DNA from: Chelativorans xinjiangensis
GTDB lineage: Bacteria; Pseudomonadota; Alphaproteobacteria; Rhizobiales; Rhizobiaceae
Direction of reading: 5' to 3'
DNA: 64,000 nucleotides
Assembly (NCBI RefSeq): GCF_009812055.1
Contig: NZ_WQNH01000014.1
Location: forward strand, 25,075 to 89,074
Shown piece by piece: positions 45,413 to 54,022 of this stretch. The translations under genes were made by a program, and so were the position numbers. Under the pieces are notes generated by a model. The model was not told the origin of the DNA, ran no database searches, and worked only from the letters and a program-made list of their open reading frames with translations. Position 1 is the first letter of the stretch; every line of letters starts with the position of its first letter.

Positions 45413-46693
45413 TTACCAAGAGGTTCGTTGGCTCTGTATCGCCCCGTTGCCATATGACTTGATCAACCCGAGGACGCGTTCGATGTCATCGCTGTTGTTG
45501 TAGAGGTGCATCGAGAACCGAAGCATGCCTCTTCGTATGGTCAGCCCCACGTTCCGGCTCCTGAGGAACCGGTAGAGGCCCGCCAACTCCGGATCGGCTT
45601 CGTTGTCGCGCATTGTCCGGCTGAACCGGCCGACGGTCACGATGTGCGATGGACGCGATGCACCCGCTATGGCGCCATCCGCGCAGACCGGAAGACCGAG
45701 TCGTCGCACGCCATCGGTGAGCTGTACCGCCAGGTTCCGGGTATGGTTTTCTATTTCACCGGTGCCGATTTCCAGGAGGAGGTCGAGAGACGGCTCCAGC
45801 GCGAAGATCGCCGGATAGTTGTAATTGCCGATGTCAAACCGCCTTGCTCCCGGCATATGAACGTAGTCGCGTCCATGCGCATGAGCGCCATAGTGGTTGC
45901 CCATGGAGGCCTCGTGGGTCCCGCTTCCGAGATCGACGCTGAAACGCGCGAGCGCTACCGGGTTGAGCTTCTCGGCCCATTCGCGCCGGCAGTAGAGAAA
46001 ACCGAGGCCGTAGAGACCGAGCAGGCCCTTCTGGGTCGATGCCGCAAGCCCATCCACCTGCATCCTGCCCACGTCGATGCCGCTGGCGCCGACCCACTGG
46101 GCGCCGTCCGCCAAGAGGAAGATCCCCCTCCCCCGGCAGACCTTGCCCAACGGTGTCACATCGACGGCCAGACCGGGCGCGAAAGTGACGGGCGAGAGCG
46201 TTACCAGCCTGGTCCGCTCATCGATCGCGCCGATCATGGCGTCGATGTCGATCGCGCCGCTGCGGTCCGCCACGGCGCGCACTTCGATGCCGCGCCGCCT
46301 TTCGAGATTGAGCCAGGGAAAGACGTTGTTCAGATGCTCGAGGCTCATGCACAGGACGATATTGTCGCCGGCCCGCCAATCCATCGCGGCGGCGATGATG
46401 TTCAGCCCGTCCGAGACGTTCTTGGTGAAGGCGACCTCGTCCGGCTCGGCCTTGATCAGCCGGGCGATCTTTCCGCGGCAGCTTTCGACCCTCTCGAAGC
46501 ATTCCCGCTTGTCCAGCCGACCGTCGCGCAAGGTATCGAGATGCCTCTCGATCGCCGTGACGGAATCAACGGAGAGTAGGCCGTTCGCCGCCACGTCCAG
46601 ATAGGTTCCGTTGGCGGCTCGCGGAAATCGCCTTCTCGCATCCTCGAACACGTTGCGATGTTCCTGGCCGGTTGCAATGTTGCTATGCAGCAT
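45413..46693 (-). CDS. Class V aminotransferase-fold PLP enzyme, copy 2
   Basis: 426 residues from ATG 46693 (MLHSN start). Same residue numbering as copy 1: K222 in ASTQKGLLGL and D196 in LLADGAQWVG. Identical to copy 1 over the long region VESCRGKIARL through MDWRAGD, and mostly alike elsewhere, with the N- and C-terminal tails diverged. First gene downstream of the divergent promoter shared with SBP3. Retention of two near-copies suggests dosage or split substrate range. Confidence 0.9.
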   Translation of the reverse strand: MLHSNIATGQEHRNVFEDARRRFPRAANGTYLDVAANGLLSVDSVTAIERHLDTLRDGRLDKRECFERVESCRGKIARLIKAEPDEVAFTKNVSDGLNIIAAAMDWRAGDNIVLCMSLEHLNNVFPWLNLERRRGIEVRAVADRSGAIDIDAMIGAIDERTRLVTLSPVTFAPGLAVDVTPLGKVCRGRGIFLLADGAQWVGASGIDVGRMQVDGLAASTQKGLLGLYGLGFLYCRREWAEKLNPVALARFSVDLGSGTHEASMGNHYGAHAHGRDYVHMPGARRFDIGNYNYPAIFALEPSLDLLLEIGTGEIENHTRNLAVQLTDGVRRLGLPVCADGAIAGASRPSHIVTVGRFSRTMRDNEADPELAGLYRFLRSRNVGLTIRRGMLRFSMHLYNNSDDIERVLGLIKSYGNGAIQSQRTSW

Positions 46694-46805
46694 GATTTTG
46701 GCGGTCTCCGCCCTCTCCATTCCGCTTCTCGAGATGATTGCTCCGACGGGAACGGGCCGCGTTAATTTCGCGGGCCATCGAAACCTCAACGAAACGTTTT
46801 TTTCT

Positions 46806-46818
46806 GAATACGGTATAC
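46806..46818. promoter_or_regulatory. Operator-like box GAATAC-G-GTATAC
   Basis: Box 113 bp ahead of aminotransferase copy 2 (minus strand), next to an A/T-rich stretch. Confidence 0.65.
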
Positions 46819-47001
46819 TTTTATAGCGGATGTGCGTTGTTTGGTCAACCAATGAACTTGGCACCGCCGAGGGAGCAGCATTCGGACTTGTCGGCCGAGG
46901 AATCGACGCACCTGCACGCCGAACTTTCCGATTGCCCCCGAAGGCCGAGGGGCGATGGCGTCGTTCATTCCCGGCAGAATTCAAACTTCTTGCAAATTTC
47001 T

Positions 47002-47014
47002 GTATTCTGTATAC
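47002..47014. promoter_or_regulatory. Operator-like box GTATTC-T-GTATAC
   Basis: Box 89 bp ahead of SBP3. Its right half with the next base gives TATACT (47010-47015), a likely -10, so the box overlaps the promoter of the long 47103-58569 operon. Confidence 0.65.
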
Positions 47015-47102
47015 TATTGAAGGACTCTCATTGGCACCAACGATGCGAGAAGAGGAGAGTTCGAGGGGAACTGGCCCAAATAAGCCGGAACAGGAGGTTT
47101 CA

Positions 47103-48659
47103 ATGCCAAGGAAACAGCTGTCACGCCGCATGTTCATGCACGGAGCCGCCGGTGTCGCGGGACTGACGGCTTTAGGTTCCTCAGTCGAAATCATCCACGC
47201 GCAAGGCAAGAAAATCCTGAGGACCCGGGCCTATCGAGACCTGGAAAATCTAGACCCGGCATACATGATAGGAAACGTCGACATCGAAACCCAGATGCCC
47301 ACGATGCCGCGGTTGGCCAGGGTCGTGAAGGAGGGGGATTTCTTTACCTGGGCTCCAACGGAATACATGGAAAGGCTGGAGCAGACCGATCCGACCCGTT
47401 ACGCCTTTGAACTCAAGCCGGGGTTCATGTGGACCAACGGCTATGGCGAGCTGACCGCCGAAGACGTCAAATATTCCTATGGGCGGATGATAGGTTCCCA
47501 GTATGGAACCGGATTCTTCAACGCCCTCGATCACGTCGAGGTCACCGGCAAATACAGCGGCGCCATCGTTCTGAAGCAGCCTGAAGAGGCCTTTGCGGTG
47601 AACACCATCGGCGGAGATCCAGGCTGCCTGGTCTGCAAGGAGGCGACCGAGGCGATGGGCGGGAAATACACGACGGAGATACCCGCAACCTGCGGTCCCT
47701 ACGTGGTCAAGGAGTGGATGCCGAAGCAGCGCATCGTATTCGCACGCAATGACGAATGGCCGGGTCCAAAGCCGGATTTCGACGAGATTCAGCACATCGT
47801 CATCACCGAGGCAGCGGCGGCAGATCTCGCATACGAGGCCGGCGAAATCGACTGTACCCGGATCGCGGCCGCGACCTTGAAGCGCTATACGGAAAATCCG
47901 CCTCCCAATTCCAAGATCACGATCGCAGGCTACCTCAATTATGGGTGGCTCGGCATGAATACGCAGCATCCGAAGCTTTCGGACATCCGGGTTCGCAAGG
48001 CTATCCAGCACGCGATCGATACCGAAACGGCGGTGGCTGCCGGTTTCGGCGATGCGGCCATGGTCTCCTACGGCGTCGTCGCGCCTGGAGTTCCCGGCCG
48101 ACGCCAGGAGAAAGGCCACAGTTATGATCCCGACCGCGCGCGGGCACTTCTAAACGAAGCCGGGGTTTCGGGTCTGGAGCTGGACCTGAAGGTAATGAAC
48201 ATGCAGGAGCGCATGAACGTGTCCCAGGTCATCCAGGCCAATCTTGCGGATGTCGGCATCAAGGTGAACGTCATTCCCCTCGAAACCGGCACGTTCTGGA
48301 ACCAGGGCCGGGAAAGCAAGGGAGACGAGTGGAAGGACCTGCAGATCTACGTGACCCGTTTCGGGACCGGTCTGGTGGCGGAGGCTTCCTTCGAATGGTT
48401 TGTCAAAAGCCAGATCGGCGTCTGGAACTGGGAGCGTTGGTCGGACCCCGAGTTCGACAAACTGTATGAAAGTCTGAGGGTAGAGACCGACGACAAGAAG
48501 CGGGCCGAGACCGCCTTTCGGATGCAGGAGATCATGGAAGACACGGGTGCCTATGTCTGGCTCTGGCATGAGCCGGAGGCTTTCATCCATCCCGACGATA
48601 TCGAGATCTCCATCACGCCGACAGGCAACATGGATCTTCGCAGATTCAGGACACTTTGA
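47103..48659 (+). CDS. Substrate-binding protein family 5, Tat-exported, no permease partner (SBP3)
   Basis: 518 residues from ATG 47103 (AGGAGG upstream). The N-terminus QLSRRMFMHGAAGVAG is a twin-arginine signal. The body parallels SBP2: NLDPAYMIGNVD, GELTAEDVKYSYGRM, ATCGPYVVKEWMPKQR, LNYGWLGMNTQHPKLSDIRV and EDTGAYVWLWHEPEAFIHP. No permease or ATPase follows; the next genes are enzymes. It most likely delivers a related ligand to importer 2, whose own SBP2 it resembles. Heads the plus-strand operon. Confidence 0.92.
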   Translation: MPRKQLSRRMFMHGAAGVAGLTALGSSVEIIHAQGKKILRTRAYRDLENLDPAYMIGNVDIETQMPTMPRLARVVKEGDFFTWAPTEYMERLEQTDPTRYAFELKPGFMWTNGYGELTAEDVKYSYGRMIGSQYGTGFFNALDHVEVTGKYSGAIVLKQPEEAFAVNTIGGDPGCLVCKEATEAMGGKYTTEIPATCGPYVVKEWMPKQRIVFARNDEWPGPKPDFDEIQHIVITEAAAADLAYEAGEIDCTRIAAATLKRYTENPPPNSKITIAGYLNYGWLGMNTQHPKLSDIRVRKAIQHAIDTETAVAAGFGDAAMVSYGVVAPGVPGRRQEKGHSYDPDRARALLNEAGVSGLELDLKVMNMQERMNVSQVIQANLADVGIKVNVIPLETGTFWNQGRESKGDEWKDLQIYVTRFGTGLVAEASFEWFVKSQIGVWNWERWSDPEFDKLYESLRVETDDKKRAETAFRMQEIMEDTGAYVWLWHEPEAFIHPDDIEISITPTGNMDLRRFRTL

Positions 48660-48789
48660 GATTTGCGCAGGGACGTGCCCGCACCGGGCTCGTCTTCTGA
48701 TGGAGGCCCTGTGGGACTTTGAGCCGGCACCGGCTACGCGGGTGGCCTGAGCAAAGTCGACCGCAGATGAACGAGAGGTTGAAGGCTTC

Positions 48790-50874
48790 ATGCCATATCC
48801 GAACCTGACTTCGCCGATCGCGATCGGACGTGTGACGCTCCGCAACCGCATTGTCTCCTCGGCTCATGGGACGGATATGAGCAGCAACGGTCTGCCCAGC
48901 GAGCGCATCGTCGCCTACCACGAGGCGCGCGCCAGGGGCGGCGCCGGCCTGATCATCAGCGAAGCAGCTTCCGTTCATGAGACGGCCGTCGGCACAGGTC
49001 GCTATGCGACGGCCCACACCGACGCGTGCATCCCCGGCTACCGAAGACTTGCGGAGGCGGTGCATCGGCATGGGACGGCAATATTCGGACAGCTCTACCA
49101 CCCCGGGCGCAGTTCGATTGCGGGCAGCACCCAAGACGGCACCATCGCCGTCATGTATGCGCCCTCGGCTATCCCCGCCGAGATCAAGCACTTTACGCCG
49201 CGGGCAATGCCGACCAGCCTGGTCCGCGACGTCGTCAGAAGCTACGGCGACGCCGCCCGGCGCATGGTCGAAGCCGGCCTGGATGGAGTCGAGGTCATGG
49301 CCCACCACAGCCATCTCGTCTCGCAATTCCTCAACCCAAGAAGCAATCGACGGTCGGATGTGTATGGTGGCAGCTTTGACGGCCGGATGCGGTTTCTCAT
49401 TGAAATCCTCCGTGAAATCCGCGCGAGCGTGGGCGAGGCAATAGCGCTGGGCGTGCGCATTTCCTGCAACGAACAGGCGACATCCGGGCTCAGGCCGGAC
49501 GAGACCCGTCGCATCGCGCAGGCGGTGAATGGGCTCGGGCTGGTGGACTATTTCAGCATCAATTCCGGATCGGTGGCCGCCTATGACGGCAGCATCCACG
49601 TGGTGCCGCCGATGGCGATCAAGGCGGGATACATCGGCGCGTATTCGGCGATGATCAGGGACGTGGTCACAAAGCCCGTCATCGCCTCCGGCCGCATCAA
49701 CACACCGGAGCTTGCCGAAGCCATCATCGCCTCCGGGAAAGCCGATCTCTGCGGCATGGTGCGTGCAATGATCTGCGACCCCGAATTGGCGAGCAAGGTA
49801 GCCGCCGGAGCTGCCGAAACGATCCGTGTCTGCATTGCCTGCAACCAGGCATGCATCGGTCACAGCAACAAAGGAGCGTCACTCTCCTGTATCCAATACC
49901 CCGAAAGCGGTCGGGAGCTTCAGTTCGGCAATCTGATCCCGGCTAACGAACCGTGCAGGGTGCTTGTTGCCGGCGGCGGTCCGGCAGGGCTGAAGGTGGC
50001 CGCGACAGCCGCCGCGCGGGGTCATACCGTAACGCTTTTCGAACGCGCCAGGGAATTCGGCGGACAAGCGCTGCTTGCCGCGGCCCTTCCGGGACGTGCC
50101 GAATTTGGCGGCCTCGTCAGCAACCTGATCGGCGAAGCCGAACGCGCCGGGGCGCAACTCGTGCCCGGCGTTGCCGTGACGCGAGAGCTTGTCGAGCGCG
50201 AGGCACCGGACGTGGTGATTGTGGCGACGGGCGCCACCGGCAGGAGGCCGAACGCAGACGCCGAGCCTGATGGTGCGGACGCTTCGAAGATACTGGGGAT
50301 ATTGCGCGACAATGCGGGCGCGCATCGCAAGCGCAAGCTCTCTTTGGAACTTGCCGAGGCGGGCGTGGGAAAGGATGTCCTGATCGTGGATCGCCGCCTC
50401 GATTGGGTTGCGATGGGGCTGGCCGAGCAGCTTGCGCGCGGTGACTGCAGGGTTCGCCTTGCCGTCCTTGGTTACATGCCTGGCCAGAACATTCCCAAAC
50501 ACGTGCGTGATCACTGGGCCGGGGTGCTGCATCAACTCGGCGTGGTGGTCATGCCCTACATGCGCTTCCTCGACCTGAGCGGCGATGCGGCACGCCTCGC
50601 ACATATGACCGGGGGCGGTGAATCCATGGTGCGGCCGGTCGACACGATCATCGACGTCGCTCCCTTCATAGCTGACACGGCATTGGAGGAATCGCTCGTC
50701 GGCTATTCCGGGAACGTGCATGTGATCGGCGATTGCCTGTCGCCGCGAACAGCCGAGGAAGCTGTTTTTGAGGGGCTGAAGGCCGGAACCGCTGCCGAGC
50801 TGGAGCAACGCCGCAGCCTGCATCTTCTCGGCGGCGCCGACATTCCAGTACCGGTCAGGCTGGGAGCGGCCTAG
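48790..50874 (+). CDS. Fe-S flavoenzyme of the trimethylamine-dehydrogenase/2,4-dienoyl-CoA-reductase family, copy 1
   Basis: 694 residues. N-terminal old-yellow-enzyme barrel (1-340) with FMN, active-site segment AHHSHLVSQFLNPRSN (His172-175). The [4Fe-4S] ligands are C348, C351, C355 and C367 (CIACNQACIGH then SCIQ). The C-terminal dinucleotide-binding domains begin with VAGGGPAGLK at 393-402. This layout fits trimethylamine/dimethylamine dehydrogenases, DgcA-like demethylases and enoate reductases. Given the N-demethylation genes nearby, an amine dehydrogenase role is favoured but not proven. An NTF2-like gene follows 77 bp later; the pair is duplicated. Confidence 0.9.
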   Translation: MPYPNLTSPIAIGRVTLRNRIVSSAHGTDMSSNGLPSERIVAYHEARARGGAGLIISEAASVHETAVGTGRYATAHTDACIPGYRRLAEAVHRHGTAIFGQLYHPGRSSIAGSTQDGTIAVMYAPSAIPAEIKHFTPRAMPTSLVRDVVRSYGDAARRMVEAGLDGVEVMAHHSHLVSQFLNPRSNRRSDVYGGSFDGRMRFLIEILREIRASVGEAIALGVRISCNEQATSGLRPDETRRIAQAVNGLGLVDYFSINSGSVAAYDGSIHVVPPMAIKAGYIGAYSAMIRDVVTKPVIASGRINTPELAEAIIASGKADLCGMVRAMICDPELASKVAAGAAETIRVCIACNQACIGHSNKGASLSCIQYPESGRELQFGNLIPANEPCRVLVAGGGPAGLKVAATAAARGHTVTLFERAREFGGQALLAAALPGRAEFGGLVSNLIGEAERAGAQLVPGVAVTRELVEREAPDVVIVATGATGRRPNADAEPDGADASKILGILRDNAGAHRKRKLSLELAEAGVGKDVLIVDRRLDWVAMGLAEQLARGDCRVRLAVLGYMPGQNIPKHVRDHWAGVLHQLGVVVMPYMRFLDLSGDAARLAHMTGGGESMVRPVDTIIDVAPFIADTALEESLVGYSGNVHVIGDCLSPRTAEEAVFEGLKAGTAAELEQRRSLHLLGGADIPVPVRLGAA

Positions 50875-50951
50875 GTGTCGCGACCGGGTCGCCGACTCTC
50901 GTGGAGGTGGCGGCTCGTGATGAACCCAGGAAGACGGAAGGAGAATTCTTA

Positions 50952-51347
50952 GTGAGCGAACTTGGTCTTGAGCAACTTGAACAATGGCTGGCTGGCTACA
51001 AGCACAGCTGGGAGAAGCAGGACGTGGACGCGTTCGTTTCTCTCTATACGGATGATGCGGTCTATGTCGATCGGCCTTTCAGCGAGCCGGTGCAGGCGCG
51101 CGACTTTCACCGGTTCTGGACGGAACTCGCCACGCGGCAGGCGCAAAACCACATCGAGTTCGAAGTCCTGGGGGTCAACGGACCGGTCGGCATCGCGCAT
51201 TTCAGAGCGAACTACTACCGCACCACCACGGGCGAGCATCGCACGGGCGATGGAATCTTTGTGCTGAGCTTCGACGAGAGCGGCCGTTGCCGCGTGTTTC
51301 GCGAGTGGCAGCACTGGTATCCCGTCGATGGCAAACCGGCACGATAG
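50952..51347 (+). CDS. NTF2/SnoaL-like small protein, copy 1
   Basis: 131 residues from GTG 50952, with AAGGAG upstream. Cone-fold motif WLAGYKHSWEKQDVDAFVSLYTDDAVYVDRPF, in which a Trp and acidic residues line the usual pocket, and the closing REWQHWYPV. Proteins of this fold are small isomerases, cyclases, dehydratases or binding partners. It lies between the two flavoenzyme genes and is itself duplicated (53585). Its consistent pairing suggests it handles the flavoenzyme product. Confidence 0.85.
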   Translation: MSELGLEQLEQWLAGYKHSWEKQDVDAFVSLYTDDAVYVDRPFSEPVQARDFHRFWTELATRQAQNHIEFEVLGVNGPVGIAHFRANYYRTTTGEHRTGDGIFVLSFDESGRCRVFREWQHWYPVDGKPAR

Positions 51348-51422
51348 AGCCCGGCCTGCGCCGATTGCGCAGACGACGGCCGTGTCGGCCGCTTGGACGA
51401 TCAATGCAAGGTTGAAACGCCG

Positions 51423-53531
51423 ATGCCATATCCGAACCTGATGTCCCCGACCGAAATCGGGCCCGTGCGGTTGCGCAACCGCATCGTGTTTTCGGCGCAT
51501 GGAACAAAGATGAGCACGCGCGGTGTGCCGGACGAGCGCCTCGTCGCCTATCACGAGGCGCGGGCAAGGGGCGGTGTGGGCCTCATCATCTGCGAGGCGG
51601 CCTCCGTCCATGAAACGGCCGGCGGATCGAGCAGCTATGCCGTCGCCTACACCGACGACTGCATCCCCGGCTACCGGCGCATTGCAGGGGCCGTGCACCG
51701 GCACGGCACGAAAATTTTCGGCCAACTCTATCACCCTGGCCGGGGCGATATCGCCGGCGGCAGCGACGATGGAACGATTTTTCCGATCTACGCGCCGTCC
51801 GCCATCGCCTGCGAAAGCAAGCAATTGACGCCGCGGGCCATGCCGGTCGGCCTGGTACGCGAGATCGTCCGAAGCTATGGCGAGGCGGCCCGGCGCATGG
51901 CGGAGGCCGGTCTCGACGGCGTCGAGGTCATGGCCCACCACAGCCATCTCGTCTCGCAGTTCCTCAATCCGCGAAGCAACCGGCGGAACGACGCCTACGG
52001 CGGCAGCTTCGAGAACCGCATGCGCTTCCTCGTCGAGATCCTCCATGAAGTGCGTGCTGAAATCGGCGATGGCTTCGCGCTCGGCGTGCGCATATCGGGC
52101 GACGAGCAGGCGACCTTCGGCCTCAGGCCGGATGAGACCAACGCCATCGCCCAGGCAGTCGACCGGCTCGGGCTGGTCGACTATTTCAGCGTCAATTCCG
52201 GCTCCTGCTCGGCCTTCGACGGCAGCATCCACGTCGTGCCCCCGATGGCGATCGAGGCCGGCTATGTCGGCAAATATTCCGCAGCCATCAAGAAAGTGGT
52301 GACGAAGCCCGTCATCGCCACCGGCCGCATCAACACGCCGGATCTCGCGGAAGGAATCATCGCCTCGGCAAAGGCCGATCTCTGCGGCATCGTACGCGGG
52401 CTGATCTGCGATCCCGATTTGCCCAGCAAGGCGGCCGCCGACACGCCCCAGACCATCAGGCTGTGCATCGGCTGCAACCAGGCCTGCATCGGTCACAGCC
52501 CCAAGGGCGCGCCCATTTCCTGCATCCAATATCCCGAAAGCGGGCGCGAGCTTCAGTTCGGCGATCTGCCGCCAGCGGCAAGGCGCTGCAGGGTTCTGGT
52601 GGCCGGCGGCGGGCCGGCTGGATTGAAGGCGGCGGCGGTCGCGGCGTCGCGCGGCCATGACGTCACGCTGTTGGAGAAGCGTAATGAATTGGGCGGCCAG
52701 GCGATGCTCGCCGCCGCCTTGCCGGGCCGCGAGGAGTTCGGCGGGATCGTCAGCAACCTTGTCGGCGAGGCGGAGCGGGCCGGCGCCAGGCTCGTGCCGG
52801 GCGTCACCGTCACCCGCGAGTTGGTGGACCGCGAAGCCCCGGACGTCGTAATCGTCGCGACGGGGGTCCGGCGCCGAACGCCCGATCTCGGACAGAACGA
52901 GGTCGACGCGTGGCGGCTGTTCCAGATTCTCCATGACCATGCCGGCGAACATCGTCGGCGCAAGCTTTTCTGGGAACTCGGCCAGGCGAATGTCGGGGCC
53001 GAGGTGGTCGTCGTCGACAGCCGCCTGGACTGGCTGGCGATGGGGCTTGCCGAGCAATTGGCGCTCGGAGGCTGCAAGGTGCGCCTCGCCGTCCTGGGTT
53101 ACATGCCCGGCCAGAACATACCCAAGCAGGTCCGCGACCATTGGGCCGGTGTCCTGCACCGGCTCGGCGTCGAGGTGCTCCCCTATATGCGGTACCTGGG
53201 CGCGGAAGGCGACACCGCCCGGTTTGCCCATATGACCGGTGGCCGCGAGGTGTTGGTGCGGCCGGTCGACACCGTCATCCATGTTGCACCGCCTGTGCCC
53301 GAAACGGAACTCGAAGAATCCCTATCGGGCTACACCGGCATCGTCCATATCGTCGGCGACTGCCTCGCGCCGCGAACGGCCGAAGAGGCCGTTCTCGATG
53401 GCCTGAAGGCAGGCGCCACCGCTGAGCTGGGACCAGTTCGAGGGCTGCATCTTTTGGATCGCGCCGTTGTCACTCCGCAGGCTCGCATCGCAATGCATAC
53501 GACGACGCCCCTGCAAGCATCGAAACTGTAG
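51423..53531 (+). CDS. Fe-S flavoenzyme of the trimethylamine-dehydrogenase family, copy 2
   Basis: 702 residues from ATG 51423 (MPYPNL, as in copy 1). Aligns without gaps through the barrel: AHHSHLVSQFLNPRSN, cluster ligands C348, C351, C355 and C367 (CIGCNQACIGH, SCIQ), VAGGGPAGLK. Long shared blocks include LAVLGYMPGQNIPK. Differences concentrate near residues 110-135 and 255-275, around the substrate side of the barrel, which would fit a shifted specificity. Tandem paralogue of 48790. Confidence 0.9.
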   Translation: MPYPNLMSPTEIGPVRLRNRIVFSAHGTKMSTRGVPDERLVAYHEARARGGVGLIICEAASVHETAGGSSSYAVAYTDDCIPGYRRIAGAVHRHGTKIFGQLYHPGRGDIAGGSDDGTIFPIYAPSAIACESKQLTPRAMPVGLVREIVRSYGEAARRMAEAGLDGVEVMAHHSHLVSQFLNPRSNRRNDAYGGSFENRMRFLVEILHEVRAEIGDGFALGVRISGDEQATFGLRPDETNAIAQAVDRLGLVDYFSVNSGSCSAFDGSIHVVPPMAIEAGYVGKYSAAIKKVVTKPVIATGRINTPDLAEGIIASAKADLCGIVRGLICDPDLPSKAAADTPQTIRLCIGCNQACIGHSPKGAPISCIQYPESGRELQFGDLPPAARRCRVLVAGGGPAGLKAAAVAASRGHDVTLLEKRNELGGQAMLAAALPGREEFGGIVSNLVGEAERAGARLVPGVTVTRELVDREAPDVVIVATGVRRRTPDLGQNEVDAWRLFQILHDHAGEHRRRKLFWELGQANVGAEVVVVDSRLDWLAMGLAEQLALGGCKVRLAVLGYMPGQNIPKQVRDHWAGVLHRLGVEVLPYMRYLGAEGDTARFAHMTGGREVLVRPVDTVIHVAPPVPETELEESLSGYTGIVHIVGDCLAPRTAEEAVLDGLKAGATAELGPVRGLHLLDRAVVTPQARIAMHTTTPLQASKL

Positions 53532-53584
53532 GCGTGGCATCTGCACTGGAGGCCAGCAACAGCATGGAAGGAAAGGAGCCGCCA

Positions 53585-53977
53585 ATGACCTTGGATCCCG
53601 AGGACGTTCAGCAATGGCTATCCGGTTACAAGCACAGCTGGGAGAAGCAGGACGCGGATGCGTTCGTCTCGCTCTACACGGACAATGCTGTCTATATCGA
53701 CCGGCCGTTCAGCAAGCCGGTGGAAGCACGCGATTTTCACCGGTTCTGGTCGGACCTCGCCACGCGCCAGGCCGAGAACCGTATTGATTTTGAGCTGCTC
53801 GGGATCTGCGCCGATCGCGCATTCGCCAATTTCGAGGCGACCTATCTGCGCGTCAAAACCGATGAGCGGCGCGCCGGCAACGGCATCTTCATCCTCGATT
53901 TCGACGATGCCATGCGCTGCACGAAACTGCGCGAGTGGCAGCATTGGTATTCGCTCGGTAGCGAACCGGACGCGTAG
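53585..53977 (+). CDS. NTF2/SnoaL-like small protein, copy 2
   Basis: 130 residues from ATG 53585 with AAGGAG 7 bp before. The N-terminal half matches copy 1 almost residue for residue (WLSGYKHSWEKQDADAFVS, LYTDNAVYIDRPFS), and the ending REWQHWYSLG is shared. The middle (ELLGICADRAFANFEATY) differs. It follows flavoenzyme copy 2 just as copy 1 follows flavoenzyme copy 1, so the two genes were duplicated as a unit. Confidence 0.85.
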   Translation: MTLDPEDVQQWLSGYKHSWEKQDADAFVSLYTDNAVYIDRPFSKPVEARDFHRFWSDLATRQAENRIDFELLGICADRAFANFEATYLRVKTDERRAGNGIFILDFDDAMRCTKLREWQHWYSLGSEPDA

Positions 53978-54022
53978 ATCCGCCGACCAATTCAACGACG
54001 AACCCAAGGAAAGGATGACTCT

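Larger units (their letters stand above)
46694..47102. other. Divergent regulatory region, aminotransferase copy 2 / SBP3
   Basis: 409 bp with two island boxes (46806 and 47002) placed toward the two divergent genes. Small frames here lack ribosome sites and are not supported. Confidence 0.6.
48790..53977 (+). repeat. Tandem duplication of a two-gene unit [flavoenzyme + NTF2-like]
   Basis: Unit 1 is 48790-51347 and unit 2 is 51423-53977, each about 2.55 kb, same order and orientation. DNA identity is high but broken by frequent third-codon changes, with exact runs of about 35-40 bp such as that around GTCATGGCCCACCACAGCCA. An older tandem duplication. Confidence 0.85.
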
